Part shown: in pieces, positions 15,811 through 26,045 of the stretch
How positions within the stretch are numbered: the first letter of the stretch is position 1
Layout of the letters: each line of letters opens with the position of its first letter
Assembly (NCBI GenBank): GCA_903892045.1
Contig: CAITGX010000017.1
Span: 1-41,709, forward strand
Length of the DNA stretch: 41,709 nucleotides
Origin: an uncultured Planctomycetota bacterium
GTDB lineage: Bacteria > Planctomycetota > UBA1135 > GCA-002686595
Reading direction: 5' to 3'
The notes under the pieces: generated by a model
The model's database searches: none
What the model was told of the DNA's origin: nothing
Seen by the model: the letters and a program-made list of their open reading frames with translations, nothing else
Made by a program: the position numbers and the translations under genes

Positions 15811-16623
15811 CTAGATGTTCATGCCCTTGAACAGGAACGACGGGATGTTGCGGATCACCGCCGCGACCAGCGTCCACTTGAACGGCACGAAGACCTCGTT
15901 GCGGCGCGCGCGCGCGGCCGCGAGGATCGAGCGCGCCGCGGCCTGCGCGGTGATGGCGCCCTTGATCGAGCGTCCCTGCGCGCGCGCCTGCGCCAGCATC
16001 GCTGTCTCGACGAAGCCGGGCTTGATCGTGCACACGTGCACGTCGTAGTCCGCGAGGCGATTGCGCAGCGCCTCGAGGAAGTGGTTCAGCGCGGCCTTGG
16101 TCGTGCCATACACCGGATTGCCCTTGCGACCGCGCTCGCCGGCGATCGAGCTGATGCCGACGATCGTGCCGGAGCGCTGGGTGCGGAAGAGCTTGGCCGC
16201 CTCGTTCGTCCACGCGACACAGCCGCCGACGTTGACGGCGAGCATGTCGAGATCCTTGCGCGTGTCGAACTCGTTCGCGCCGACCTCGGTCATGATGCCG
16301 GTCGCGTACACGAACAGGTCGAGTCCGCCGAGCTCGCGCACGCACCGCTCGAACAGCGTAGGCACGGCCTCGAAGTCGTGCACGTCGTGCGCCAGCGGGA
16401 TCACCGTGCCGTGACAGCGCTTCGCGAGCTCGTCGAGCGCGTCCTTGCGACGCGCGATGGCGACCACGCGCACGCCCTCGCTCGCGAGCTGTTCCACGAG
16501 CGCCGCTCCCATGCCCGAGCTCGCGCCGACGACGATCGCGTGGCGCTCCTTCGCCCGTCGCGCGGGCTGTTCGTGCGAAGGCGTGCCGTGAGACGCGTGC
16601 TCGTCGTGATCTGCGTGAGCCAT
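15811..16623 (-). CDS. SDR oxidoreductase, DprE2-like
   Basis: This SDR of 270 residues has GASSGMG at 33-39, catalytic S159 and Y172-x3-K176 at canonical spacing, and a KPGFVET segment. The C-terminal extension (VPFKWTLVAAVIRNIPSFLFKG) resembles the amphipathic or membrane-associated tail of DprE2-type reductases. Together with the following DprE1-like oxidase it would reduce a 2-keto sugar on a polyprenyl carrier, completing an epimerisation. The first 20 residues are unusual: five His among many Asp/Glu (MAHADHDEHASH), possibly metal-binding or a non-conserved extension. The ATG at 16623 is the only good start before the Rossmann fold. It is first in the two-gene operon. Confidence 0.86.
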   Translation of the reverse strand: MAHADHDEHASHGTPSHEQPARRAKERHAIVVGASSGMGAALVEQLASEGVRVVAIARRKDALDELAKRCHGTVIPLAHDVHDFEAVPTLFERCVRELGGLDLFVYATGIMTEVGANEFDTRKDLDMLAVNVGGCVAWTNEAAKLFRTQRSGTIVGISSIAGERGRKGNPVYGTTKAALNHFLEALRNRLADYDVHVCTIKPGFVETAMLAQARAQGRSIKGAITAQAAARSILAAARARRNEVFVPFKWTLVAAVIRNIPSFLFKGMNI

Positions 16624-16683
16624 GGGTGAGAGTATTTCGGACCTCGGCCGCGCTTTCCGAAGCTCGACGCTACGGCCGCCGCC

Positions 16684-17442
16684 TCAGTAGAGCGAGAAAG
16701 TTGTTCCATCCGCCAGTCGGGCGCAGGGCTGTGCCCGCCCCACCGGCAGTCCGGCCACCCGGGAGCGCTCGTACCACAGCCAGCCGGAGCGCGCGGTCTG
16801 CGCACTCGGCACGGAGCTCGCGGCGGCCCACGGCGCCACCAGAGTGCGCCAGACCTCCGCGCGCACGCCGCGGGCGAAGTGGATCGGGTCGGCGCCGTAC
16901 CAGCGCTCCTCGAGCCGGACATGCGCGATCCCCAGTCGCCGGGCGAGCTCCTTCGAGCGCTCCTCGAGCTCGCGGGCCTCCGCCATCACGCGTGCTCGAT
17001 CGATCCTGTGGAACGGAAAGAGGAGGCGTCGGAAGAGCTCGAACTCGCGCGCGCGGAGGCGCTCGAGGCGCGCGAGCGGCAGCCCGGTCACGACGCCGCG
17101 GGCGCCGCGCTCGACGAGCCGCTCCAGCGCGCGCTCGACCCACGCTTCGACCTGCCGGGCGCTCGCGCCGAAGGCGAGGTCATTGCCAAGGTCCGTGGCG
17201 ACGAACCACGTGGGCGCCGCCGGCCTGCGCCCGAGCTCCGCCCACAGGCCACAGTCGCCGATCCCAACGAGCTCCCGCACGAGGAAGCTGCTGCGCGTGC
17301 CGTAGGAGCGCCCGCGCCCGGGAGCGGCGAGGACTTCCACGGAGCCCCCGAGCTGCGCGCGGGCGGCATCCACGGCGAGGCCGAGCCCCATGGCGAGGTT
17401 GCTCGCCCCGAGCAGCACGACGCGCGGCGTTTGAGGCTGCAT
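16684..17442 (-). CDS. SGNH/GDSL-type hydrolase
   Basis: The 252-residue protein fits the SGNH hydrolase pattern. Block I is LLGASN with nucleophile S14, the oxyanion block is LGND (G86, N87), and block V is DPIH with D185 and H188 completing a Ser-Asp-His arrangement. SGNH enzymes are esterases, lipases or carbohydrate deacetylases. There is no obvious signal peptide; the N-terminus (MQPQTPRVVLLGAS) goes straight into the first strand, so a cytosolic location is likely. The tail after 215 is not typical of the domain. It is divergent from the large FG-GAP lipoprotein, with only 49 bp between starts. The substrate is unknown. Confidence 0.8.
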   Translation of the reverse strand: MQPQTPRVVLLGASNLAMGLGLAVDAARAQLGGSVEVLAAPGRGRSYGTRSSFLVRELVGIGDCGLWAELGRRPAAPTWFVATDLGNDLAFGASARQVEAWVERALERLVERGARGVVTGLPLARLERLRAREFELFRRLLFPFHRIDRARVMAEARELEERSKELARRLGIAHVRLEERWYGADPIHFARGVRAEVWRTLVAPWAAASSVPSAQTARSGWLWYERSRVAGLPVGRAQPCARLADGTTFSLY

Positions 17443-17491
17443 GGCGCGACTGTTCTAATCCGCGGCGGCCCCCAAGGCACGCCCCACCTCC

Positions 17492-20400
17492 ATGCACACG
17501 CCGCTCCGTCCCCGCTTCCTCGCCCTCGCCGTCGCCACCCTGCTCGCCGCCTGCGGTCCGGGCGCGAACCCGGAGCAGGACCAGCTCGCGCGCGAGCTCG
17601 CCGCCGCCAGCTTCGCGAAGGACAACCGGGCCCAGGCCCTCGAGGCGCTCAAGCCCCTGGTCGAGCGCTCCGACGCGCTGGCCAGCGACCTGATCGACGC
17701 CGCCTGCGTGCACCTGCGGCTCGGAGATGCCGCGAGTGCCGCCGGCCTGCTCGAGCGCGCCGCCAAGTCCTCGCAGTCAGACCCGCGCTACTTCTACAAC
17801 CGCGGCCGCATCGCGCAGTTCAATGCGGAGCTCGAGAGCGCCGCGCGGGACTTCCGGCGCGTGCTCGAGCTCGCACCCGAGGACCTGCCGACGCGCTTCA
17901 AGCTGATCGACTCCGTGCAGGGCTCGGATCCGGCCGAGTACGAGCGACTGCTGCGAGAGATCGTGGCGCGCGGCATCGAGAACGCGGGCTCGTGGTACCT
18001 GCCCGCGATCTACAAGCTCGGCCTGCACTGCACCATGACCGAGCGCGAGGCCGAGGGCGAGAAGCTGCTCGACGAGCACCAGTCGCTCGGCAACCGCGGC
18101 GTGCCGAGCCCGCGCACCGACGACTTCGACATGGGCAACTTCGGGCGCATCGCGTTCCCGACCCCGCGCGGCGCGCAGTTCACGGGCACGGGTGCGCTGC
18201 CCAGCTTCGCGCCCGCGACCGCGATCCTGCCCGAGTTCGCCGGCACGAGCGCGGTGAACGCCTGCGACCTCGACAACGACGGCGATCTCGACCTCGTCGG
18301 CTGGGGTGAGCGCGGTCTGGTGCTGGGGCTCTCGGACACCGGCACCTGGCGCGCGCTCTCGCTCGCGCAGGAGCCCGTGGAGTTCGCCCTCGCCTTCGAC
18401 CTCGACGGGGCCAAGGGCGACAACGTGCTCGACCTCCTGTACGTCGCCAAGGGCGAGCTGCGCCTCGTGCGCAGCGCGCGCAGCATCGCGGACAAGTCCG
18501 TGAGCTGGAGCGCGAGCGCCAAGTCGCTGCCGCGCCACGCGGGCACGATTGCGGACGGTCTGGCCATCGACTACGACCACGAGGGCGATCTGGACGTGCT
18601 GCTCGTCGGCAGTGCGGGTGCGCAGCTGCTGCGCAACGACGGCGTTGCGTCGGAGAGCGCCGACGGCAAGCTCACCGACGTCACGGCCGAGGCCAAGCTG
18701 CCCACGGGGAGCGCATTCACATGGTGCCTCGCCGAGGACTTCGACACCGACCAGGACGTCGACCTGCTGCTCGGCCGCGAAGGCGCACACGTCCTCGCGA
18801 CGAACCTGCGCGGTGGCGTGTTTGCGGACGCGTCGAGTGAGCTGGCGGGCTTCGTGGCGCCGGCGCGGCGCCCGCTGGTCGCGGACCTCGATGGCGACTC
18901 GCGTCCGGACGTCTGGTCGGGCGACGGTGCGATCCTGCGCGCACAGCTCGGCGGCGGCTGGAAGGCCGACGGCAAGGTCACGGCGCCGAGCGGAACGCTG
19001 CCAGGGAACCAGCCGCTGTTCGCGCTCGACCTCGACCTCGACGGCAGCCTCGACGCGCTCTGGCCGCTCTCCGACGGCGCCCGCCTGCAGGGCCAACTGG
19101 CGCTCGGCAGCGCGGCCACGGCCCCGACGGAGCTCGCACTCGCAGCAACACCGGCGCTGATCGACGATCTCGATGGCGACCTCGCGTGGGACGCGCTCGC
19201 GATCACCCCGGCGGGCCTCTCGCTCCAGCGTGGGCAGAAGGGTGCGAACAACGCAGTGCGGCTCGGCTTCCGCGGCGTGAAGGACAATCGTCGCGGCGTG
19301 GGCGCGATCGTCGAGCTGCGCGCGCGGGAGACCTACCGGCGCGTGTTCTGGCGCGGCGAGGCGACGCTGCTCGGCGTCGGCACGCACAAGGAGACGGACC
19401 TCGTGCGCGTCACCTGGCCCAACGGCGTGATCCAGTACGAGCTGCGCCGCGACCTCGGCGACCGCGCGAGCACCGGCAGCCTGCTCGAGCAGAGCGAAGG
19501 CCTCGTCGGCTCGTGTCCGTTCCTCTACAGCTGGAATGGCACGGAGTACGTGTTCGTGAGCGACGTGCTCGGCATCACGCCGCTCGGCCTGCCGATGGCG
19601 CCGGGCATGCTCGTGCCGCCCGACCACGACGAGTACGTGCTCGTCACGGGCGAGCAGCTCGTCCCGAAAGATGGCTTCCTCGAGCTGCAGTTCAGCGAGG
19701 AATTGCGCGAGGTGACGTACCTCGACCGCATCCGGATCGACGTGGTCGACCATCCGGAAGACACCGAGATCTACCCCAACGAGCTCTTCACCTTCCCCCC
19801 CTTCCCCGCCCCGCACACGCACACGGTGCGTGCCCCGCTCGCCCCGCGCGCGCAAGGCAGCGACGGGCGCGACTGGTCGGCGGAGCTCGCCTCGATCGAC
19901 GATCGCTACGCCGCGCCGTTCGAGCCCGCGCCGGGCCAGTTCCTCGGCCTCGCGAACCCGCACTTCCTCGAGCTCGCGTGGGACAAGGCTGCGCTGGCGA
20001 ACGCGTCGAAGCTGCGCCTCGTCATGACGGGCTGGTTCTACTGGACCGACGCGAGCGTCAACATGGCGAGCGCGCGCGATCCGGAGCAGGAGTTCATCCC
20101 GCCCATGCTGCAGGTGCCCGATGGACAGGGCGGCTGGCGCATGGCCGGTCCGCCGATCGGCTTCCCCGCCGGCAAGACGAAGAGCATGGTCGTCGACGTG
20201 ACGGCGCTGCTCGACCGCGAGAATCCGAGGCTGCGGCTGTTCGGCTCGCTGCGCCTGTACTGGGACTCGATCCGGCTCGCGACCGACGGCGACGACGCGC
20301 CGCTCGAGGTCACGGCCATCGAGCCGAGCGAGGCGAAGCTGTGGCTGCGCGGCTTCAGCGATCCGGAGCGCTCCGACCTCCCCCACCAGCCCGAGCGCTT

Positions 20401-20827
20401 CGACTGGGAGCGCATCGCGTGGCAGCCGCGCTGGAACCAGCACCCCGGCTCGTACACAAGGCTCGGGGACGTGCTGCCGCTGCTCGGAGCGATCGACGAT
20501 CGCTTCGTGATCATGGGGTCCGGCGACGCGCTCACCGTGCGCTTCGACGCGCGCGCCCTGCCCGCCCCGAAGGCCGGCTGGCGCCGCGACTATCTGGTGT
20601 TCCTCGACGGCTGGGCCAAGGATCGCGACCCCAACACGGTCGATGCGCTCTACGTCGAGCCGCTGCCGTTCCACGGCATGAGCGCCTATCCCTACGGCGC
20701 GAACGAGAGCTTCCCGAAGGACGCGGAGCACGAGGCATGGCGTCGCGAGTGGAACACTCGCCCCGCCGAGCGCTGGATCGCGCCCGTGCACGCGGGCGAG
20801 CCCCTGCCGTTGCCGGCGCCGCGCTAG
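17492..20827 (+). CDS. FG-GAP/VCBS-repeat lipoprotein with N-terminal TPR and ASPIC/UnbV domain
   Basis: This 1111-residue predicted lipoprotein has a signal ending in LLAAC (Cys21). Residues about 40-190 are TPR-like helical pairs. Residues about 245-520 contain FG-GAP/VCBS calcium-loop repeats, seen as LDNDGDLDLVGWG, DHEGDLDVLLVG, DTDQDVDLLLG, LDGDSRPDVWSG and LDLDGSLDALW. An ASPIC/UnbV module follows at about 585-655 (DNRRGVGAIVEL, VTWPNGVIQYE). The long C-terminal part (660-1111) is beta-rich and includes SWNGTEYVFVSDVLG. FG-GAP proteins of this architecture are abundant in Planctomycetota and Acidobacteriota and are probably outer-surface beta-propellers. No enzyme function is evident. 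It is convergent with the thioesterase. Confidence 0.88.
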   Translation: MHTPLRPRFLALAVATLLAACGPGANPEQDQLARELAAASFAKDNRAQALEALKPLVERSDALASDLIDAACVHLRLGDAASAAGLLERAAKSSQSDPRYFYNRGRIAQFNAELESAARDFRRVLELAPEDLPTRFKLIDSVQGSDPAEYERLLREIVARGIENAGSWYLPAIYKLGLHCTMTEREAEGEKLLDEHQSLGNRGVPSPRTDDFDMGNFGRIAFPTPRGAQFTGTGALPSFAPATAILPEFAGTSAVNACDLDNDGDLDLVGWGERGLVLGLSDTGTWRALSLAQEPVEFALAFDLDGAKGDNVLDLLYVAKGELRLVRSARSIADKSVSWSASAKSLPRHAGTIADGLAIDYDHEGDLDVLLVGSAGAQLLRNDGVASESADGKLTDVTAEAKLPTGSAFTWCLAEDFDTDQDVDLLLGREGAHVLATNLRGGVFADASSELAGFVAPARRPLVADLDGDSRPDVWSGDGAILRAQLGGGWKADGKVTAPSGTLPGNQPLFALDLDLDGSLDALWPLSDGARLQGQLALGSAATAPTELALAATPALIDDLDGDLAWDALAITPAGLSLQRGQKGANNAVRLGFRGVKDNRRGVGAIVELRARETYRRVFWRGEATLLGVGTHKETDLVRVTWPNGVIQYELRRDLGDRASTGSLLEQSEGLVGSCPFLYSWNGTEYVFVSDVLGITPLGLPMAPGMLVPPDHDEYVLVTGEQLVPKDGFLELQFSEELREVTYLDRIRIDVVDHPEDTEIYPNELFTFPPFPAPHTHTVRAPLAPRAQGSDGRDWSAELASIDDRYAAPFEPAPGQFLGLANPHFLELAWDKAALANASKLRLVMTGWFYWTDASVNMASARDPEQEFIPPMLQVPDGQGGWRMAGPPIGFPAGKTKSMVVDVTALLDRENPRLRLFGSLRLYWDSIRLATDGDDAPLEVTAIEPSEAKLWLRGFSDPERSDLPHQPERFDWERIAWQPRWNQHPGSYTRLGDVLPLLGAIDDRFVIMGSGDALTVRFDARALPAPKAGWRRDYLVFLDGWAKDRDPNTVDALYVEPLPFHGMSAYPYGANESFPKDAEHEAWRREWNTRPAERWIAPVHAGEPLPLPAPR

Positions 20828-20852
20828 GAGCGCTGCGCCACGCGAACCGCCG

Positions 20853-21287
20853 TCAGGCGAGGCCTTCGAACTCGGCCACCGCCGAGCGGAAGGCGCTCGT
20901 CATCGGCGCGCTGCGTCCGTTGCGAGCGTCGTAGATCACGAGCACGGCTTCCGCCTCGCACCACACGCGCCCACCGGGCGTCTCGCGCACGCGGTACGCC
21001 TGCTCGAAGGACGACTTGCCGAGGCGCGTGGTCACGACCTCGATCTCCACCTCCGCGCCGCCGCGGCCGGGGCTCACGAAGCGGATGTTGCAGCTTCCGA
21101 GCACGAACGGGAAGTGGTTCAGCTCGAGCAGTCCGAGGCGCTGGAAGTAGGCATGGCGCCCTTCCTCGAGCAGCGTCATGTAGACCGCGTTGTTCAGCAC
21201 GTTCTGGTTGTCCTCGTCGGACCAGCGCGTGCGGGCCTTGCAGCGGAAGCGGATGCGGGCGGGATCGGGCACCTGCGGGGCGTGCAT
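20853..21287 (-). CDS. Acyl-CoA thioesterase, 4-hydroxybenzoyl-CoA thioesterase/YbgC type
   Basis: This 144-residue single-hotdog protein shows the TRWSDEDNQNVLNNAVY block at about 20-36, equivalent to the D-x-D-x-x-GHVNN-x-x-Y signature of the 4HBT/YbgC family. The Asp is retained, but the usual GH preceding VNN is changed (N-V-L-NN). Further family features are FVLGSCNIRFVSPGRGGAEVEIE and the VWCEAEAVLVIYDARNGR strands. Such enzymes hydrolyse acyl-CoA thioesters in the cytosol. The ATG at 21287 gives normal family length. It sits 11 bp downstream of the EamA transporter and is probably co-transcribed with it. The substrate is not predictable. Confidence 0.85.
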   Translation of the reverse strand: MHAPQVPDPARIRFRCKARTRWSDEDNQNVLNNAVYMTLLEEGRHAYFQRLGLLELNHFPFVLGSCNIRFVSPGRGGAEVEIEVVTTRLGKSSFEQAYRVRETPGGRVWCEAEAVLVIYDARNGRSAPMTSAFRSAVAEFEGLA

Positions 21288-21298
21288 GGCTGCGAACT

Positions 21299-22240
21299 CT
21301 ACGGCTTGGCCGCCGCGGGCGCGAGAGGCCGAGCAACGGGCCGGCGCGCGACCACCCAGACCCCGCCGAACGTGAGCAACGTCGACAGCACGAAGTGCTG
21401 CGGCAACGCCTCGTCGAGCCACCACAGCGCGCCCACGACCGTGATCATGGGCTGCAGGAAGATGAAGCTCGCCGCCGTCGAGGCCGACACGCGCACGAGC
21501 GCGAACGAGTTCAGCAGGTAGGTGAAGATCGTCGGGAAGATGACGATGTACAGGATCGCGAGCCACGCCTCGGTCGGGGCGCCCTCGGGCACGAGCGGCG
21601 CCTCGGCTCCGAGCAGCAGCGGGATCGACCATGCCGACAGCAGGAACACCCAGGCGGTGAGCACCAGCGGCGGATACTTCGCCAGCAAGGGCCGCAGGAG
21701 CACGAAGTAGATCGCGTAGCACAGCTCGTTCGCCACCACGAGCAGGTTGCCGAGCGTGTGGTCGCTGCCGAGCCGGCCACCGCGCTCGAACAGCACGAGG
21801 CCCGCGCCGAAGAAGGCCACGGCCATGCCCAGCGCGCGCGGCAGGTCGAAGCGCTCCTGCCGCGCGACGATCGCGACGATCAGGGTGAACACGGGGATCA
21901 GCGGCAGGAGCAGCGCCACGTGGATCGCGCTCGAGCGCTGCAACCCCTCGAGGAACAGCAGCATGTTGAGCAGGATCCCGAGCAGGCCGCACAGCGCGAG
22001 CCGCGGCAAGTCACCGCGCTCGGGAAGGAACCGTCGTCCGTGCACGAGCGCCGCCACGACACCGAGGACCAGCCCGCCCACCGCGATGCGCCAGGCCGCC
22101 ACGCTGCGCGCCGCGAACGACCCAAAGGCCAGCTTCCCGAACAGCGGGAACAGGCCAAAGAAGAGCTGGACGAAGAGCAGGGCCACCACGCCCTGCGCGC
22201 GGCGGGCGCGCTCCTGCGGGCTCAAGTCCAACGTGGCCAT
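21299..22240 (-). CDS. DMT-superfamily (EamA) transporter
   Basis: The 313-residue membrane protein has about ten transmembrane helices arranged as two EamA repeats, roughly 17-150 and 165-300. Cues include the FGLFPLFGKLAFG start of the first repeat and SASTAASFIFLQPMITVVGALWWLDE in the second, typical of EamA drug/metabolite transporters. EamA proteins export or import small metabolites, often amino acids or nucleosides. The ATG at 22240 is chosen because MATLDLSPQERARRAQ is a normal cytosolic leader; an upstream start would add an unlikely Arg-rich tail. It is divergent from the Nudix gene with a 71-bp gap and upstream of the thioesterase. The transported compound is unknown. Confidence 0.88.
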   Translation of the reverse strand: MATLDLSPQERARRAQGVVALLFVQLFFGLFPLFGKLAFGSFAARSVAAWRIAVGGLVLGVVAALVHGRRFLPERGDLPRLALCGLLGILLNMLLFLEGLQRSSAIHVALLLPLIPVFTLIVAIVARQERFDLPRALGMAVAFFGAGLVLFERGGRLGSDHTLGNLLVVANELCYAIYFVLLRPLLAKYPPLVLTAWVFLLSAWSIPLLLGAEAPLVPEGAPTEAWLAILYIVIFPTIFTYLLNSFALVRVSASTAASFIFLQPMITVVGALWWLDEALPQHFVLSTLLTFGGVWVVARRPVARPLAPAAAKP

Positions 22241-22311
22241 CGGGGCACGGTAGCGCGCCCCCCGGCGCGAACCCAGAGCCACGGACCTTTCCCGGCCCTA
22301 CACTCCCCACC

Positions 22312-22863
22312 ATGAGCCAAGCTCCCCGTCCGTGGCCGCGCGTGAACAGCCAATACGGCCCCGACCTGCTCGTCTGCCGCGCGCGCTTCGACACGCTCAC
22401 CAACCCGCGCACGGGCAAGGACATGCTGCGCACGGTGCTCGAGACGCCGCAGTGGTGCAACGTGGTGGCGCTCACGCGCGAGCGGCGCCTCGTCGTCGTG
22501 CGCCAGTTCCGCTTCGGCACGAGCTCGATCACGACGGAGATTCCCGGGGGCGTCGTCGACCCCGGCGAGGAGCACGCCCACGCCGCGCAGCGCGAGCTGC
22601 GCGAGGAGTGCGGCTACACCAGCTCGCGCTGGTCCTATCTCGGCTGCGTCGAGCCCAACCCCGCCTTCCACGACAACCTGTGTCACCACTGGCTGGCCGA
22701 GGACTGCGAGCTCACGCACGGTCAGGAGCTCGACAGCGGCGAGGACATCGTGGTCGACACGCTCTCCCTCGACGACGTGCGCGCGCAGATCGCCTCGGGC
22801 GCGATCCGTCACGCGCTCGTGATCACCGCGCTCGCGCGCGTGCTCGACCTGCGCCGCGGCTAG
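22312..22863 (+). CDS. NUDIX hydrolase, ADP-ribose pyrophosphatase-like
   Basis: This 183-residue protein has a perfect Nudix box: G80-x5-E86-x7-R94-E95-L96-x-E98-E99-x-G101-Y102. The preceding VVVRQFRFGT...TTEIPGG stretch is typical of the NudF/ADP-ribose pyrophosphatase subfamily, which cleaves ADP-ribose and other nucleoside diphosphate sugars to AMP and a sugar phosphate. The N-terminal 45 residues are family-variable. The ATG at 22312 starts MSQAPRPWPR. It is convergent with the LOG-family gene, with a 7-bp gap between stop codons. ADP-ribose specificity is inferred from subfamily resemblance. Confidence 0.86.
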   Translation: MSQAPRPWPRVNSQYGPDLLVCRARFDTLTNPRTGKDMLRTVLETPQWCNVVALTRERRLVVVRQFRFGTSSITTEIPGGVVDPGEEHAHAAQRELREECGYTSSRWSYLGCVEPNPAFHDNLCHHWLAEDCELTHGQELDSGEDIVVDTLSLDDVRAQIASGAIRHALVITALARVLDLRRG

Positions 22864-22870
22864 TCCGCGC

Positions 22871-25348
<2,478 letters not shown>

Positions 25349-25460
25349 TTGAAGTGCGGATCTTAGGCTCTCGCAGCGCCCGTGCGATGCCCGGCGGTGG
25401 CGGGTCGGGAGAATGCGACCGCGCCCTCCGTTCCGCCGGGCGGACGCGAAGGGCGCGGGA

Positions 25461-25476
25461 CGGGTCTGGAGACCCG
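25461..25476 (-). terminator. Short hairpin downstream of the poly-acidic gene
   Basis: A perfect 6-bp stem (cgggtc/gacccg) with a 4-base loop lies 18 bp past the stop of the minus-strand acidic gene. There is no T-run, so it is at most a weak or Rho-assisted terminator. Confidence 0.3.
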
Positions 25477-25493
25477 AGGGCGGGCGAGTGGCG

Positions 25494-25748
25494 CTACTCG
25501 TCGTCCTCGTCCTCGTCGTCCCAGAGGTCGCGATCGTCGTCGTCCTCGTCTTCGTCCTCATCCTCGTCGTCGTCGTCCTCCTCATCGTCGTCCTCGTCCT
25601 CGTCATCATCGTCTTCGAAGTCATCTTCGAAGTCGTAGTCGCCATCCGAGGAAGCGCTGAGGCCGAGGGACGCGGAAAGGCCGGCGAGGAGGGGCTCGTC
25701 CAGGAGGTTCGCGGGGCTTTCTTCGAGCAGTTGCATCGAGGACACCAT
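25494..25748 (-). CDS. Small protein with extreme Asp/Glu-rich C-terminal half
   Basis: From the ATG encoding MVSSMQLLEESPANLLDEP the ORF gives 84 residues. The first 33 look like a short amphipathic segment (LLDEPLLAGLSASLGLSAS). The last 50 are nearly all Asp and Glu, with one RDLW interruption. Mixed GAC/GAT and GAG/GAA usage argues that the acidic run is selected rather than a simple repeat artefact. Such tails occur in calcium-binding, histone-chaperone-like or RNA-mimic proteins, but no family is recognised. A frame on the opposite strand (25413-25916) reads as poly-Val/Leu and is considered a shadow. It lies between the tRNA and the thiC riboswitch. Confidence 0.55.
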   Translation of the reverse strand: MVSSMQLLEESPANLLDEPLLAGLSASLGLSASSDGDYDFEDDFEDDDDEDEDDDEEDDDDEDEDEDEDDDDRDLWDDEDEDDE

Positions 25749-25770
25749 GGGTCGTTTCAGGAGCCTCGCG

Positions 25771-25810
25771 GCGTCACGCCTCCGGAGCACATCCGGAGCA
25801 GTCGTGACGC
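25771..25810 (-). other. Two-tier perfect hairpin in the leader of the acidic gene
   Basis: An outer 8-bp stem (gcgtcacg/cgtgacgc) encloses a 7-bp stem (ctccgga/tccggag) with a GCACA loop. It sits 22 bp upstream of the acidic-gene ATG and downstream of the tRNA, so it is either a leader structure or a terminator for the tRNA transcript. Confidence 0.4.
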
Positions 25811-25858
25811 TCTCGAGGACAGCTACGAGTCTTTTCCAGCCCAGCCCGACCGCGCAAG

Positions 25859-25890
25859 AAAAAAAAGGACGCAGGTGCGGACACGTCGCC
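25859..25890 (-). terminator. T-run terminator after the CAU tRNA
   Basis: Reading the minus strand from the tRNA, a weak GACG...CGTC stem is followed by a run of eight T. The T-run is the only one of its kind in the window, which favours termination here even though the stem is short. Confidence 0.4.
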
Positions 25891-25894
25891 GGGC

Positions 25895-25970
25895 TGGTAG
25901 CGGTGGAGGGACTTGAACCCCCGACACGCGGCTTATGAAGCCGCTGCTCTAACCACTGAGCTACACCGCC
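25895..25970 (-). tRNA. tRNA-Met (anticodon CAU), CCA encoded
   Basis: The full cloverleaf is visible on the minus strand. The acceptor stem GGCGGTG/CACCGCT has a G1-U72 wobble. The D arm is GCTC-AGTGGTTA-GAGC, the anticodon arm GCGGC-TTCATAA-GCCGC, and the T arm GGGGG-TTCAAGT-CCCTC. A73 and CCA are genomically encoded (CCA at 25897-25895). The anticodon is CAU. The G1-U72 pair and the lack of three G-C pairs in the anticodon stem exclude initiator tRNA. The short D-loop and TCATAA-C context also resemble tRNA-Ile2 (lysidine-modified CAU), so elongator Met versus Ile2 is not settled by sequence alone. Confidence 0.95.
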
Positions 25971-26045
25971 GTTTCGGGGCGAAGACTCTAGGGCGCACCG
26001 GGGAACGGGTCAAGCGGGCGCACGCAGGTGCCCCGGAGCGCGAGC

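Noticed and set aside
17777-20791. Long minus-strand frame opposite the FG-GAP protein
   Set aside because: Same composition artefact; the plus strand shows calcium-loop repeats.
25413-25916. Plus-strand Val/Leu-rich frame opposite the acidic gene
   Set aside because: It is the complement of an Asp/Glu codon run; a Val/Leu/Ile homopolymer-like segment of this length with Arg-rich flanks is unlikely to be a real protein.
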